This document shows positions 1 through 7,309 of a stretch of DNA of 17,057 nucleotides, one piece after another (positions within the stretch are counted from its first letter, which is position 1; each line of letters starts with the position of its first letter). The stretch lies in contig JAZSEL010000071.1 in NCBI GenBank assembly GCA_045531685.1, forward strand, positions 1 through 17,057. The letters run 5' to 3'. The position numbers and the translations under genes were made by a program. The stretch is from RGIG8767 sp045531685. Its GTDB lineage: Bacteria > Bacillota > Clostridia > Lachnospirales > Lachnospiraceae. Under the pieces are notes generated by a model, which was given only the letters and a program-made list of their open reading frames with translations, was not told the origin of the DNA and searched no databases.

Positions 1-1
1 A

Positions 2-223
2 ACGGATATTCTCCGTGGAGAATGGGGCTTTAAGGGACTGGTAACAACTGACTGGTGGACTTATGCACAGCAATATAAGGAAATCAAAGCTCAAAATGAT
101 ATCAAGATGGGCTGTGGCTATCCGGAACACATCTTAGAAGCCCTCAACGCGGGGGTTCTTACCAGAGCGGAGATGGATATTTGTGCGAAACGGATTTTGG
201 AAGTAATTTTGAAAATTGATTAA
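2..223 (+). CDS. GH3 beta-glucosidase, C-terminal fragment
   Basis: Seventy-three codons and a TAA are open from the window edge, so the 5' part of the gene lies outside. The translation contains RGEWGFKGLVTTDWW, the segment of glycoside hydrolase family 3 that carries the catalytic nucleophile; here it is the Asp in TTDWW, where the usual form is SDW. ALNAGVLTRAEMD and a final RIL follow, which normally mark the end of the GH3 TIM-barrel domain. The protein stops about 55 residues after the nucleophile, so no GH3 C-terminal sandwich domain follows. This fits the reversed domain order known from some rumen and gut clostridial beta-glucosidases, or else a single-domain form. Such enzymes release terminal beta-linked glucose or similar sugars from oligosaccharides. 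The family call is firm; substrate and domain order are inferred. Confidence 0.85.
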   Translation, partial: TDILRGEWGFKGLVTTDWWTYAQQYKEIKAQNDIKMGCGYPEHILEALNAGVLTRAEMDICAKRILEVILKID

Positions 224-255
224 TACATAAGTTCCTATTGCAAAACATATAAAAC

Positions 256-285
256 AGAGCAGAGTACTTACCGGCACTCTGCTCT
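256..285. terminator. Bidirectional intrinsic terminator
   Basis: A perfect 10-bp inverted repeat (AGAGCAGAGT / ACTCTGCTCT) with a 10-nt loop lies between the convergent glycosidase and hemerythrin genes. It is followed by TTGTT on the plus strand and by GTTTTATATGTTTT on the minus strand, so it can end transcripts from both sides. Confidence 0.8.
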
Positions 286-303
286 TTGTTATGTATCACT
301 TAC

Positions 304-693
304 TTACATTCCAATCTGTTTGTCATGTTCTAAAATATGATTAATCAGCCAATTGGTAAGGTATGTAAGAATCTCATCCAACATTTCTTCTGTATTTTCA
401 TCCAGATGATCCAAATCCATATTATTTATCTTCTCACGGAACTGATCATGCTGTACCTTCTGAATAAACATATACTTGTAATTAATACTCTCCATATATG
501 CTTCTTCATGTTCAAAGTGCTGTAATGCGTAATCCTTTAATTCTCCAAGGATATGGCACACCTGATCATATTTATCTACCAAAAATTCTTCTTTACTTAA
601 CAAATACGCTTCATCAGCAATTTCAAATAAGCGTCTGTGTTCTGCATCTACCGATTCGATTCCTGTTACATATTCATCTTTAAATTCATACAT
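304..693 (-). CDS. Bacteriohemerythrin with one iron ligand replaced
   Basis: This 129-residue single-domain hemerythrin is a four-helix bundle that normally holds a mu-oxo di-iron site for O2 binding or sensing in the cytoplasm. Visible ligand motifs are H19 (VDAEHRRLF), H59 and E63 (HFEHEE), H82 (QHDQF), and H119 with D124 (HILEHD). The family's HxxxH on the third helix reads Q78-KVQ-H82, and the codon is clearly CAG, so one expected histidine is missing. An ATG three codons upstream (position 702) sits directly against AAAGGA. The ATG at 693 has nine bases between AAGGA and the start and gives the usual MYEFKDEY-type N-terminus, so I prefer it. The gene is monocistronic, with a near-consensus promoter at 746-774 and a terminator at 256-285. 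The role may be oxygen scavenging or sensing in an anaerobe; the altered ligand makes the metal state uncertain. Confidence 0.88.
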   Translation of the reverse strand: MYEFKDEYVTGIESVDAEHRRLFEIADEAYLLSKEEFLVDKYDQVCHILGELKDYALQHFEHEEAYMESINYKYMFIQKVQHDQFREKINNMDLDHLDENTEEMLDEILTYLTNWLINHILEHDKQIGM

Positions 694-745
694 AATGGCC
701 ATTCCTTTCTTTTTTTGGTTGGTATTACGGAATACTTATAGAAAA

Positions 746-774
746 ATTGTAGCAAAGACCCTAAGGGCTGTCAA
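746..774 (-). promoter_or_regulatory. Sigma-A promoter of the hemerythrin gene
   Basis: On the minus strand TTGACA (769-774), a 17-bp spacer and TACAAT (746-751) form a near-consensus promoter about 50 bases before the start codon, just after the rsmH stop. The spacer contains the small palindrome CCCTTAGGG, a possible regulator site. It makes hemerythrin independent of rsmH. Confidence 0.75.
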
Positions 775-783
775 TGTCCCTGC

Positions 784-1842
784 CTAGTAGTCCCCACGCA
801 CCGCCCAACGCATTTTTGTACTCTTGGCGCGGCTGTTTCTGATACACTCCTCTCTCGACGGACGAATGACATCTTTATTAATTTCGCTATATATGCCTTC
901 TTCATAAAGCTGTTTAAAAGAGCGCTTTACTAAGCGGTCCTCTCCGGAATGGAAGGTTAAAATTGCCACTCTCCCATTTGGTTTAAGAACTTCCGGAAGT
1001 TTTTCCAAAAAAGTATATAATACTTCAAATTCACTGTTTACATCAATTCGCAATGCCTGAAATGTTCTGGCACAGGATTTCTTAACCGCTTCTTCTCTCT
1101 CTGCTTTTGGAACATACACAAGTGCCTGCTCAATCACTTCTTTCATCTGGGTTGTTGTCTCAATGACCTTCCCATTGCGGAACCACTTCGTCACCGTTGC
1201 CGCAATCTCTTCCGCATACGGTTCATCCGCATTTTCTATAAGCATTCCTTCCAGTTCTTCTTGGGTAACTTCCTTAAGACGCTGTGCCGCACTTGTTCCC
1301 TTTTGAGGATTCATACGCAAATCCAAAGGTCCTTCTACTTTATAGGAAAATCCTCTGTCCGGGTTATCTATCTGCATACTGGAAACACCCAAATCTGCTA
1401 AAATAAAGTCAAATTTATTACCGGTGTCCTTTACCACCTGATCGATATCCGCAAAATTCTGCAAACGGACTGTAAGGATATCCTCTCCAAAGCCCTGAGC
1501 AGCCAGACGCTCTTTCGTCTTTGCCGATTCAATAGGGTCTACATCAAGACCATAAATATGCCCCTGTCCCTGTAAGCATTGCAGCATGGCCTTTGTATGT
1601 CCGCCATAACCAAGCGTTGCATCCAGACCGGTTTGTCCAGGCTTAATCTGCAAGAAATCAATAATCTCATTTACCATAATGGAAATGTGCATTCCTGCCG
1701 GTGTGCCACCCTTTTGAATCACCCTTTCTATGGTATCTGCATATTTTTCCGGATTATGTTCTTTGTATTTTTCCTTGTAACTCTTCGGGTGTGTCCCCGA
1801 GTAACGTACACGGCGTTTATGCTGTTTTTCCTGATTTTCCAT
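784..1842 (-). CDS. rsmH: 16S rRNA C1402 N4-methyltransferase, long form
   Basis: This 352-residue protein belongs to the RsmH/MraW family, SAM-dependent enzymes that methylate N4 of cytidine 1402 in the 16S rRNA decoding centre. Family motifs are GLDATLGYGGHT (72-83, SAM loop), LADLGVSSMQID (148-159), RGFSY and LDLRMNP (163-179), RTFQALRIDVNSE (259-271), TFHSGEDR (296-303; the usual form is SFHSLEDR) and KSTKMRW near the end. Typical RsmH is about 310 residues. Here a lysine/arginine-rich extension of about 50 residues (RRVRYSGTHPKSYKEKYKE) precedes the domain. It is not next to mraZ, ftsL or a penicillin-binding protein, so it is not the copy of the cell division cluster and is probably the second, stand-alone type found in some clostridia. 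The start is set by GGAGGG five bases before the ATG. Confidence 0.9.
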   Translation of the reverse strand: MENQEKQHKRRVRYSGTHPKSYKEKYKEHNPEKYADTIERVIQKGGTPAGMHISIMVNEIIDFLQIKPGQTGLDATLGYGGHTKAMLQCLQGQGHIYGLDVDPIESAKTKERLAAQGFGEDILTVRLQNFADIDQVVKDTGNKFDFILADLGVSSMQIDNPDRGFSYKVEGPLDLRMNPQKGTSAAQRLKEVTQEELEGMLIENADEPYAEEIAATVTKWFRNGKVIETTTQMKEVIEQALVYVPKAEREEAVKKSCARTFQALRIDVNSEFEVLYTFLEKLPEVLKPNGRVAILTFHSGEDRLVKRSFKQLYEEGIYSEINKDVIRPSREECIRNSRAKSTKMRWAVRGDY

Positions 1843-1874
1843 GCATACCCTCCACGCAATAGAATGAAACGACA

Positions 1875-1903
1875 GAAAGCCGGCTTCGCGAGCTTCCTTT
1901 CTT
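1875..1903 (-). other. Leader hairpin upstream of rsmH
   Basis: An imperfect hairpin has outer arms AGAAAG/CTTTCT, a two-base internal loop and an inner GGCT/AGCT stem. It lies between the candidate rsmH promoter and its ribosome binding site. It has no U-tract, so it is a leader structure rather than a terminator; a role is not established. Confidence 0.3.
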
Positions 1904-1908
1904 CATAA

Positions 1909-1937
1909 ATTATATAAAGCATAACTGATTATGCAAA
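1909..1937 (-). promoter_or_regulatory. Candidate rsmH promoter
   Basis: On the minus strand TTTGCA (1932-1937), a 17-bp spacer and a perfect TATAAT (1909-1914) lie about 70 bases before the rsmH ATG. The -35 element matches four of six bases. It is embedded in the terminator hairpin of the preceding gene. Confidence 0.45.
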
Positions 1938-1955
1938 GATAATCAATTATGCTTT
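1916..1955 (-). terminator. Terminator overlapping the methyltransferase 3' end
   Basis: Arms AAAGCATAA-c-TGATTAT and ATAATCA-a-TTATGCTTT pair with one mismatch around a 6-nt loop. The hairpin includes the last codons and the TAA of the minus-strand methyltransferase gene. It is followed on that strand by ATATAATTTAT, an A/T-rich rather than pure T tail. On the plus strand it is followed by CTTTTTT, but no plus-strand gene leads into it. Confidence 0.6.
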
Positions 1956-2534
1956 CTTTTTTCCAACAATCTGATACATTTTATCATCCGAAATCTTTAC
2001 TACGATTTCCATTTGTGAAGGGAATAATTTTTCCAACTCTTCTATATCAATTAATCCCAGGGATACATCCTTTGCTTTCCCTGCATGACATTGGTTAATC
2101 CGTTCACGGCTCATGCCATGAGCAATGGTTAATCTTCCTTCATTTCTCAACATTCCAACCAATCTGTCAATTAACAACTGAGGTTCTCCAAAATGTGGAA
2201 ACGCATTATATACCACAATGCTGTCAAACGCATCGGAAAATTCAGCTGTCTCAATGTCTCCGCAAATAATTTCTACATTCTCTTGTGTAAATTTGTTTTT
2301 TGCAATTTTTATCATTTCCGTGGAAATATCAATGGCGGTCACAGACTCCACATTACGTTCCAGATAATCCGGAATCAAAACCCCCGTACCACATGCAACA
2401 TCTAATACACGTTTCCCTTCTGTCACCTGTGCATTGTCTAATATCTGACAAATTACATCGTCATATCGGATCATCTGCTCATCCCAGCACGATGCCTGTG
2501 CATTAAAAAAATCTATAACATCTTTTTTATTCAA
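1947..2534 (-). CDS. Class I SAM-dependent methyltransferase, small
   Basis: This 195-residue protein has the Rossmann methyltransferase fold. It contains the glycine-rich SAM loop VLDVACGTG (43-51), the acidic end of the second strand in VTAIDIS, an acidic GDIE and VVYNAFPHFG at the fourth strand, where the catalytic face usually sits. The segment after the fifth strand, RLTIAHGMSRERINQCH, is His/Cys-containing. The substrate is not deducible; small-molecule and quinone-type acceptors occur among relatives. No in-frame ATG is near the start. A TTG lies nine bases after AGGAG, and the next ATG (residue 21) would cut into the domain, so the TTG start is preferred. It stands alone between two hairpins. 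Confidence 0.8.
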   Translation of the reverse strand: MNKKDVIDFFNAQASCWDEQMIRYDDVICQILDNAQVTEGKRVLDVACGTGVLIPDYLERNVESVTAIDISTEMIKIAKNKFTQENVEIICGDIETAEFSDAFDSIVVYNAFPHFGEPQLLIDRLVGMLRNEGRLTIAHGMSRERINQCHAGKAKDVSLGLIDIEELEKLFPSQMEIVVKISDDKMYQIVGKKKA

Positions 2535-2561
2535 AGTACTTCTCTCCTGACTTTCAAAAGC

Positions 2562-2589
2562 CGGGAGCCTGCGCCATGGCAGACTCCCG
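2562..2589 (-). terminator. Terminator of the hypB operon
   Basis: Arms CGGGAG and CTCCCG, then an inner CTGC/GCAG with a 6-nt loop, form a strong hairpin about 25 bases after the stop of the last operon gene. The tail GCTTTTGAAAG on the minus strand is a weak U-tract. Confidence 0.6.
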
Positions 2590-2614
2590 ATTTTGCTGCT
2601 CTATTATGTAGTGC

Positions 2615-3664
2615 TTACTGAATTTCTGCTCTTGCTGCACAATCTTTATAGTATTTGAAATCAGTAAATACTTCTCCTGTATAAGGATTTGTTTTTGTCT
2701 TTACAGACTTCCAAATGATGTATCCTAATGCTATTGCGTTGGTAATTAATGCAAGGGCAGATACTACTGTCATTGCTGTCGGATTTGCATTCACTGCGTT
2801 TCCTGCTGCAATACCGTTCATAGTTCCGTCCGCATACTGTGTTGTAATCGTTGCCCAAGGGAACACCTTAGTTCCGTCGTTAAATGTTTCCTGGAACAAT
2901 GGAAATACCTGTGCAAACATACACCAGATACATAATGTGTTGGCACGGTTCATAATCCAGCCACCCTTATTCCATAATAATGCGGCAATTGTTGGTGCAA
3001 GTAATAATGCAACACCGCAGAACCAGGAATGAGTTGGAAGACAGTTGTATGTATATGCAAAATTCCAGATATCATATATCACAATATATACCCAAATCAT
3101 ATCCGGCCAAATCATATCCTTCTTATCCTTAGAAGCGTATACAGCCCACCAGCCTGTCATACAGAAGATATTCAAGATACCGGCAACACCATTGAATACA
3201 TTGTGCCATCCACCGTAAAGCCATACACCTTCAGATGAAAGCCACCAGCTGTTCCATCCGTTAATGGCAGATTCAAAGTCGCTGGCAACAGCAATCAAAA
3301 TATTAATTGCAACAATAGCGAACGGATATGCCTTGAACCAATGCGCTTTTCCGATTCCCCAGCCATATTTAATCATCATAAATCCGATACAACCGGCTAA
3401 GGAAGCATATAACTTCGCATAATGGAACCAACCATTCATATATAGATATGTCTGGTTATTCAGCGCCCACTCTGCTCCTGTTGCCGCACCCACGGCAACC
3501 GCGATAAAGTAAATCGTTAATACCGCCGGAACTACACCAAACATGAACAAACCGCCCATTTTGGTTCTTCTTGAAAATTCATTTAATAAAATAAGTGCTG
3601 TTAATACTAAAATCATTGCGAGCCACTGGCTTACTGCCTGCTCTCCATAAACATGAAATAACAT
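2615..3664 (-). CDS. Polytopic membrane protein, DUF5692-like
   Basis: This 349-residue integral membrane protein has about nine hydrophobic segments, the first two at roughly 12-30 and 37-60. It is very rich in Trp and aromatic residues in loops (GWNSWWLSSEGVWLYGGWHN, MIWPDMIWVYIVIYDIWNF). It ends in a short soluble tail, FTDFKYYKDCAARAEIQ. It resembles the DUF5692 family, whose function is unknown; this assignment is from memory of the family's look. AGGAGG six bases before the ATG fixes the start. It is the third gene of the hypB operon, 46 bases after the oxidoreductase stop with no terminator between them. It could be a membrane partner or transporter serving the soluble redox enzyme, which is inference from position only. 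Confidence 0.65.
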   Translation of the reverse strand: MLFHVYGEQAVSQWLAMILVLTALILLNEFSRRTKMGGLFMFGVVPAVLTIYFIAVAVGAATGAEWALNNQTYLYMNGWFHYAKLYASLAGCIGFMMIKYGWGIGKAHWFKAYPFAIVAINILIAVASDFESAINGWNSWWLSSEGVWLYGGWHNVFNGVAGILNIFCMTGWWAVYASKDKKDMIWPDMIWVYIVIYDIWNFAYTYNCLPTHSWFCGVALLLAPTIAALLWNKGGWIMNRANTLCIWCMFAQVFPLFQETFNDGTKVFPWATITTQYADGTMNGIAAGNAVNANPTAMTVVSALALITNAIALGYIIWKSVKTKTNPYTGEVFTDFKYYKDCAARAEIQ

Positions 3665-3710
3665 GTTACCCCTCCTAAATTAATTTTCTTAATCTTTTAT
3701 GTTACTTTTC

Positions 3711-6479
3711 TTATTTCTTATTTTTCTTTTTGAATTTGAGCTTAATTGCCTGTTTTGCACCATTACCAAGTACATATTTTAATTTGTCTTCACTTACAAT
3801 CATAGTACTGCATTCCGGTAACTCTCTATGTAAATGAATGGCATCAAATTCACACTTGGTGGTACAGATACCACAACCGATACACTTGTTGGTATCTACT
3901 ACTGACGCTCCACAACCTAAGCAACGCGCTGTTTCTGCTTTCACCTGTTCCTCTGTAAACGGAAGCTTGCTGTCACGGAATGACTTCTTATGGTCAATAG
4001 AAGTATCTCTTGGCGGAATCTGACGGCTGGAGTTGTCGTAATTTTCCACCAAAATGTTATCCTTATCCAATGAGATAAAGTCACGTCTGTTACGTCCGAT
4101 GGTTAAGCTGGAATGCGGACGTACGAATCTGTGAATGGAAATAGCTCCTTCTTTACCTGCCGCAATGGCATCAATGGCAAACTTAGGTCCTGTGTATACA
4201 TCACCACCAACAAAGATATCCGGCTCTGCAGTCTGGTAAGTAAGTGCGTCGGCAACCGCTCCGTTACCTCTGCCTAATTCTACCTTAGAACCATCTAATA
4301 AATTGCCCCACTGAATACTCTGTCCGATACTTAAGAATACATTTTCACACGGAACGGTAATCGTATCATTTTCATCGTACTGAGGATTGAAACGACCGTC
4401 TGCATCCGTTACCGATACGCATTTCTTAAATACAACTCCTGTCACCTTACCGTTTTCTGTAAGGATTTCCTTTGGTCCCCATCCGCAGTTAATGGTTACA
4501 TTTTCTTCTTCTGCTTCTTCGATTTCTTCTAAGGAAGCCGGCATAGTCTCACGGCTCTCTAAGCAGTACATGGATACTTCACTTGCACCGCAACGTCCGC
4601 TTACTCTTGCTGCGTCGATTGCTACATTACCGCCACCGATTACAACGCTCTTGCCTTCAATCTTATAATTTTCATCTTTAGCAACGGTTCCAAGAAGCTC
4701 TACTGCAGTCATAACGCCCTGTGCATCTTCGCCTGCAATACCCGGCAAACGTCCTCCCTGACATCCGATGGCAATGTAGAATGCTTTGTAACCCTGTGCA
4801 CGAAGTTCGTCTAGTGTTATATCTTTACCAACTTCCACACCGGTCTTAATCTCAACGCCCATTGCTTTGATCACGTCGATTTCAGCCTGAACTACGTCCT
4901 TTTCCAATTTGAAAGAAGGAATGCCGTACACAAGCATACCGCCTGCTTTTTCATTCTTCTCAAAAACAGTTGGTGAATATCCTTTTTCTGCCAAATAGAA
5001 AGCACAGGATAAACCGGCAGGACCACCACCGATAATTGCAATTTTTTCCGGGAAGGAGCCTTCTAAGGAAGGAACCACCTTCTTCGGTATGTATCTTGTC
5101 TCTGCATTTAAATCCTGCTGGGCGATAAATTTCTTAACTTCATCGATGGCAATTGCTTCGTCAATGGTTCCTCTTGTACAAGCATCTTCGCAACGGCGGT
5201 TACAAATTCGTCCACAGATAGCCGGAAGCGGATTGTCTTTCTTAATAAGGGCAAGTGCCTCCTGATAACGTCCCTGGGCTGCCATCTTAAGATAGCCCTG
5301 AACTGCAATGTGTGCAGGACAAGCTGTCTTACATGGGGCGGTTCCCGTATCGTAGCAGTTGATACGGTTGTTATCACGATAATCTTCATCCCACATATGC
5401 GGGCCCCATTTTTCTTCCGACGGAAGTACATGTTTTGGATATTCTACTTCTTTACCGTCCTTGGTACAGAGCTTCTGTCCTAATTTAACCGCACCTGCCG
5501 GGCAAGCTTCTACACACTTACCGCAGGCAACACAATCCTTCTTGGATACCTTTGCCACATACGCGGAACGGGATAAGTTAGGTGTATTGAATAACTGGGA
5601 TGTTCTGAGTGCATAACACACATTTACATTACAGTTACAAATCGCAAAAATCTTGTTTTCACCATCAATATTGGTAATCTGGTGTACAAATCCGTTTTCT
5701 TCTGCTTTACGAAGAATCTCCAACACTTCTTCTCTGGTAATATAGCGTCCGCCCTTACCGGTCTCTACCACATAGTCTGCCATATCACCCACTGCGATAC
5801 ACCAGCCTTCCGGATCGTCCGCACAACCTTCATCAAAGGTAACTCGGGAACGGCGGCAGGAGCATGGGCTCGCTGCGTATTTTCCTTCATATTTATCTAA
5901 CCAATGAGAAATATGTTCCACTGAAACAGAATTATTCTCAAGTTCAATTGCTTTCTCAACCGGAATAACATGCATTCCGATTCCCGCACCTCCCGGTGGC
6001 ACCATAGGGGTTACCTTTTCCAACGGAAGACGGCTCATTCGTTCAAAGAAACGTCCCATCTCCGGATATTTTTCCAATACAACTGCATTCATATTGGTAA
6101 ATTCCGCACTTCCCGGTACGAACATCGGAAGTACATACTGCTTTTCATGCTGTGGATTTTCCCAGTTGTACTCTACCAGACCGGAAAAAGACATCTCTTC
6201 AAGAAGCTTCTCTACCTTATCTTTTTCCATGCCGGTTAACTTTACCATGTCTGCTAAAGTTCTCGGCGTACGAACCCCCATTTTAAGAGCAACTTCCGCC
6301 TGCTCATCCGTACACAATAACGAAAGTCCCCAATATTCCGGATCGTATTTGGTGAGTTTCTGAAATCCCAATTTTACAGGAATACGGTTCGTAATTAACT
6401 TACCCAATTCAAGAATAATCGGTCTTTCCTGCTCATTTTCAATAAAATCCGGTACAAAACCTGCCATTTTATCCGCCAT
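3711..6479 (-). CDS. Multidomain Fe-S/FAD NAD(P)H oxidoreductase
   Basis: This 922-residue cytoplasmic flavoprotein is related to the glutamate synthase small subunit. Domains in order: a winged-helix-like segment at about 48-105; Cys clusters at 206-227 (PCSCRR..GWC) and 281-288 (CNCNVNVC); a 4Fe-4S motif CVACGKCVEACP (316-327); a GltD-type Cys region with C375, C383, C387, C422, C426, C430 and C434; an FAD Rossmann loop IIGGGPAGL (482-490); an NAD(P)H Rossmann loop VIGGGNVA (613-620); the closing FAD motif IFVGGDV (755-761); and a C-terminal ferredoxin with CLGCG (853-857) and CIGCGICTTKC (866-876). It is built to pass electrons between a pyridine nucleotide, FAD and several Fe-S clusters. 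No glutamate synthase large subunit is nearby, so the acceptor is unknown. It starts 17 bases after hypB stops, after a GAGAGG site. Confidence 0.85.
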   Translation of the reverse strand: MADKMAGFVPDFIENEQERPIILELGKLITNRIPVKLGFQKLTKYDPEYWGLSLLCTDEQAEVALKMGVRTPRTLADMVKLTGMEKDKVEKLLEEMSFSGLVEYNWENPQHEKQYVLPMFVPGSAEFTNMNAVVLEKYPEMGRFFERMSRLPLEKVTPMVPPGGAGIGMHVIPVEKAIELENNSVSVEHISHWLDKYEGKYAASPCSCRRSRVTFDEGCADDPEGWCIAVGDMADYVVETGKGGRYITREEVLEILRKAEENGFVHQITNIDGENKIFAICNCNVNVCYALRTSQLFNTPNLSRSAYVAKVSKKDCVACGKCVEACPAGAVKLGQKLCTKDGKEVEYPKHVLPSEEKWGPHMWDEDYRDNNRINCYDTGTAPCKTACPAHIAVQGYLKMAAQGRYQEALALIKKDNPLPAICGRICNRRCEDACTRGTIDEAIAIDEVKKFIAQQDLNAETRYIPKKVVPSLEGSFPEKIAIIGGGPAGLSCAFYLAEKGYSPTVFEKNEKAGGMLVYGIPSFKLEKDVVQAEIDVIKAMGVEIKTGVEVGKDITLDELRAQGYKAFYIAIGCQGGRLPGIAGEDAQGVMTAVELLGTVAKDENYKIEGKSVVIGGGNVAIDAARVSGRCGASEVSMYCLESRETMPASLEEIEEAEEENVTINCGWGPKEILTENGKVTGVVFKKCVSVTDADGRFNPQYDENDTITVPCENVFLSIGQSIQWGNLLDGSKVELGRGNGAVADALTYQTAEPDIFVGGDVYTGPKFAIDAIAAGKEGAISIHRFVRPHSSLTIGRNRRDFISLDKDNILVENYDNSSRQIPPRDTSIDHKKSFRDSKLPFTEEQVKAETARCLGCGASVVDTNKCIGCGICTTKCEFDAIHLHRELPECSTMIVSEDKLKYVLGNGAKQAIKLKFKKKNKK

Positions 6480-6496
6480 ACACTACCTCTCCCTTC

Positions 6497-7165
6497 TTAT
6501 TCCTTCCATGCTCTTACTTGTTCCAACAACCAATTATTCCATTCCTCCATACCCTCACCGGTTCTTGCACAAATCGGAATGACTTTGGTATTTGGATTAC
6601 GCATGGCAATGTACTCTTTACATTTTTCCATATCAAAATCAAAATACGGTAACACATCAATTTTATTTATTAAAACCACATCGCAGATAGAAAACATAAG
6701 CGGATACTTAAGAGGCTTATCATGTCCCTCCGGCACACTTAGAATCATTGCATTCTTAACTGCACCTGTATCAAATTCTGCCGGGCATACCAGATTGCCT
6801 ACATTTTCAAGAATGGCCAAATCTACATCCTCTGCTTCCAATCCGCGAAGTCCCTGTCTTGTCATGTCTGCATCCAAGTGGCACATTCCACCGGTATGTA
6901 ACTGAATTGCTTTAACCCCAAGTTCAGAAATCGTCTTAGCATCCACATCGGAATCAATATCTGCTTCCATAACCCCGATCCGAATCTTGTCCTTCAAACC
7001 TTCAATGGTTCTGGTAAGCGTTGTTGTCTTTCCTGAACCCGGTGAAGACATCAGGTTTAATAAGAAGATTCCTTTTTCTTTTAATTCTTCTCTGAGTCTG
7101 TCCGCATCCGCATCATTGTCCGCAAAAATGCTCTGCTTTATCTCTAAAATCTTATACTCCGGCAT
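6497..7165 (-). CDS. hypB: HypB-family nickel-metallochaperone GTPase
   Basis: This 222-residue G3E GTPase of the HypB type delivers nickel in [NiFe]-hydrogenase maturation. Visible motifs are the Walker A loop SSPGSGKTT (40-48), the metal-site pair C95-H96 in GGMCHLDADM, the invariant CPAEFD with C127, and the guanine-specificity motif NKID (167-170). It lacks the N-terminal CxxCGC site of the E. coli protein and has no His-rich stretch, so only the G-domain metal site is present. No hydrogenase subunit and no hypA, hypC, hypD, hypE or hypF is in the window. It is instead the first gene of an operon with a Fe-S flavoprotein and a membrane protein, which makes its client unclear. GGAGG seven bases before the ATG sets the start. 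Confidence 0.9.
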   Translation of the reverse strand: MPEYKILEIKQSIFADNDADADRLREELKEKGIFLLNLMSSPGSGKTTTLTRTIEGLKDKIRIGVMEADIDSDVDAKTISELGVKAIQLHTGGMCHLDADMTRQGLRGLEAEDVDLAILENVGNLVCPAEFDTGAVKNAMILSVPEGHDKPLKYPLMFSICDVVLINKIDVLPYFDFDMEKCKEYIAMRNPNTKVIPICARTGEGMEEWNNWLLEQVRAWKE

Positions 7166-7206
7166 CCCGTTTCCTCCTTAATGCCATAATTTCTCAATAT
7201 AAGACT

Positions 7207-7235
7207 ATTGTACTAATATTGCAGGAAACTATCAA
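7207..7235 (-). promoter_or_regulatory. Promoter of the hypB operon
   Basis: On the minus strand TTGATA (7230-7235), a 17-bp spacer and TACAAT (7207-7212) lie about 40 bases before the hypB start. The spacing is ideal for sigma-A and both hexamers match five of six bases. Confidence 0.7.
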
Positions 7236-7252
7236 TACCCCTTTCAGTTTCC
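7224..7252. promoter_or_regulatory. Possible operator at the hypB promoter
   Basis: A perfect 7-bp inverted repeat, GGAAACT-N15-AGTTTCC, overlaps the spacer and -35 element of the hypB promoter, with 22 bp between arm centres (about two helical turns). The position would suit a dimeric repressor. No regulator gene is adjacent. Confidence 0.35.
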
Positions 7253-7309
7253 ATGTCGTTTTTTAGCATTATTTTTCCCGCAAATACAGACTTTTTTCTC
7301 TTGCAGCAG

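Noticed and set aside
5108..5431. 107-codon minus-strand ORF inside the oxidoreductase
   Set aside because: It is an alternative frame of the 922-residue gene, whose Fe-S and FAD motifs fix the true frame.
3711..6479. Glutamate synthase small subunit (gltD)
   Set aside because: The core is GltD-like, but the protein is about twice the usual length with extra Fe-S domains at both ends and no large subunit nearby.
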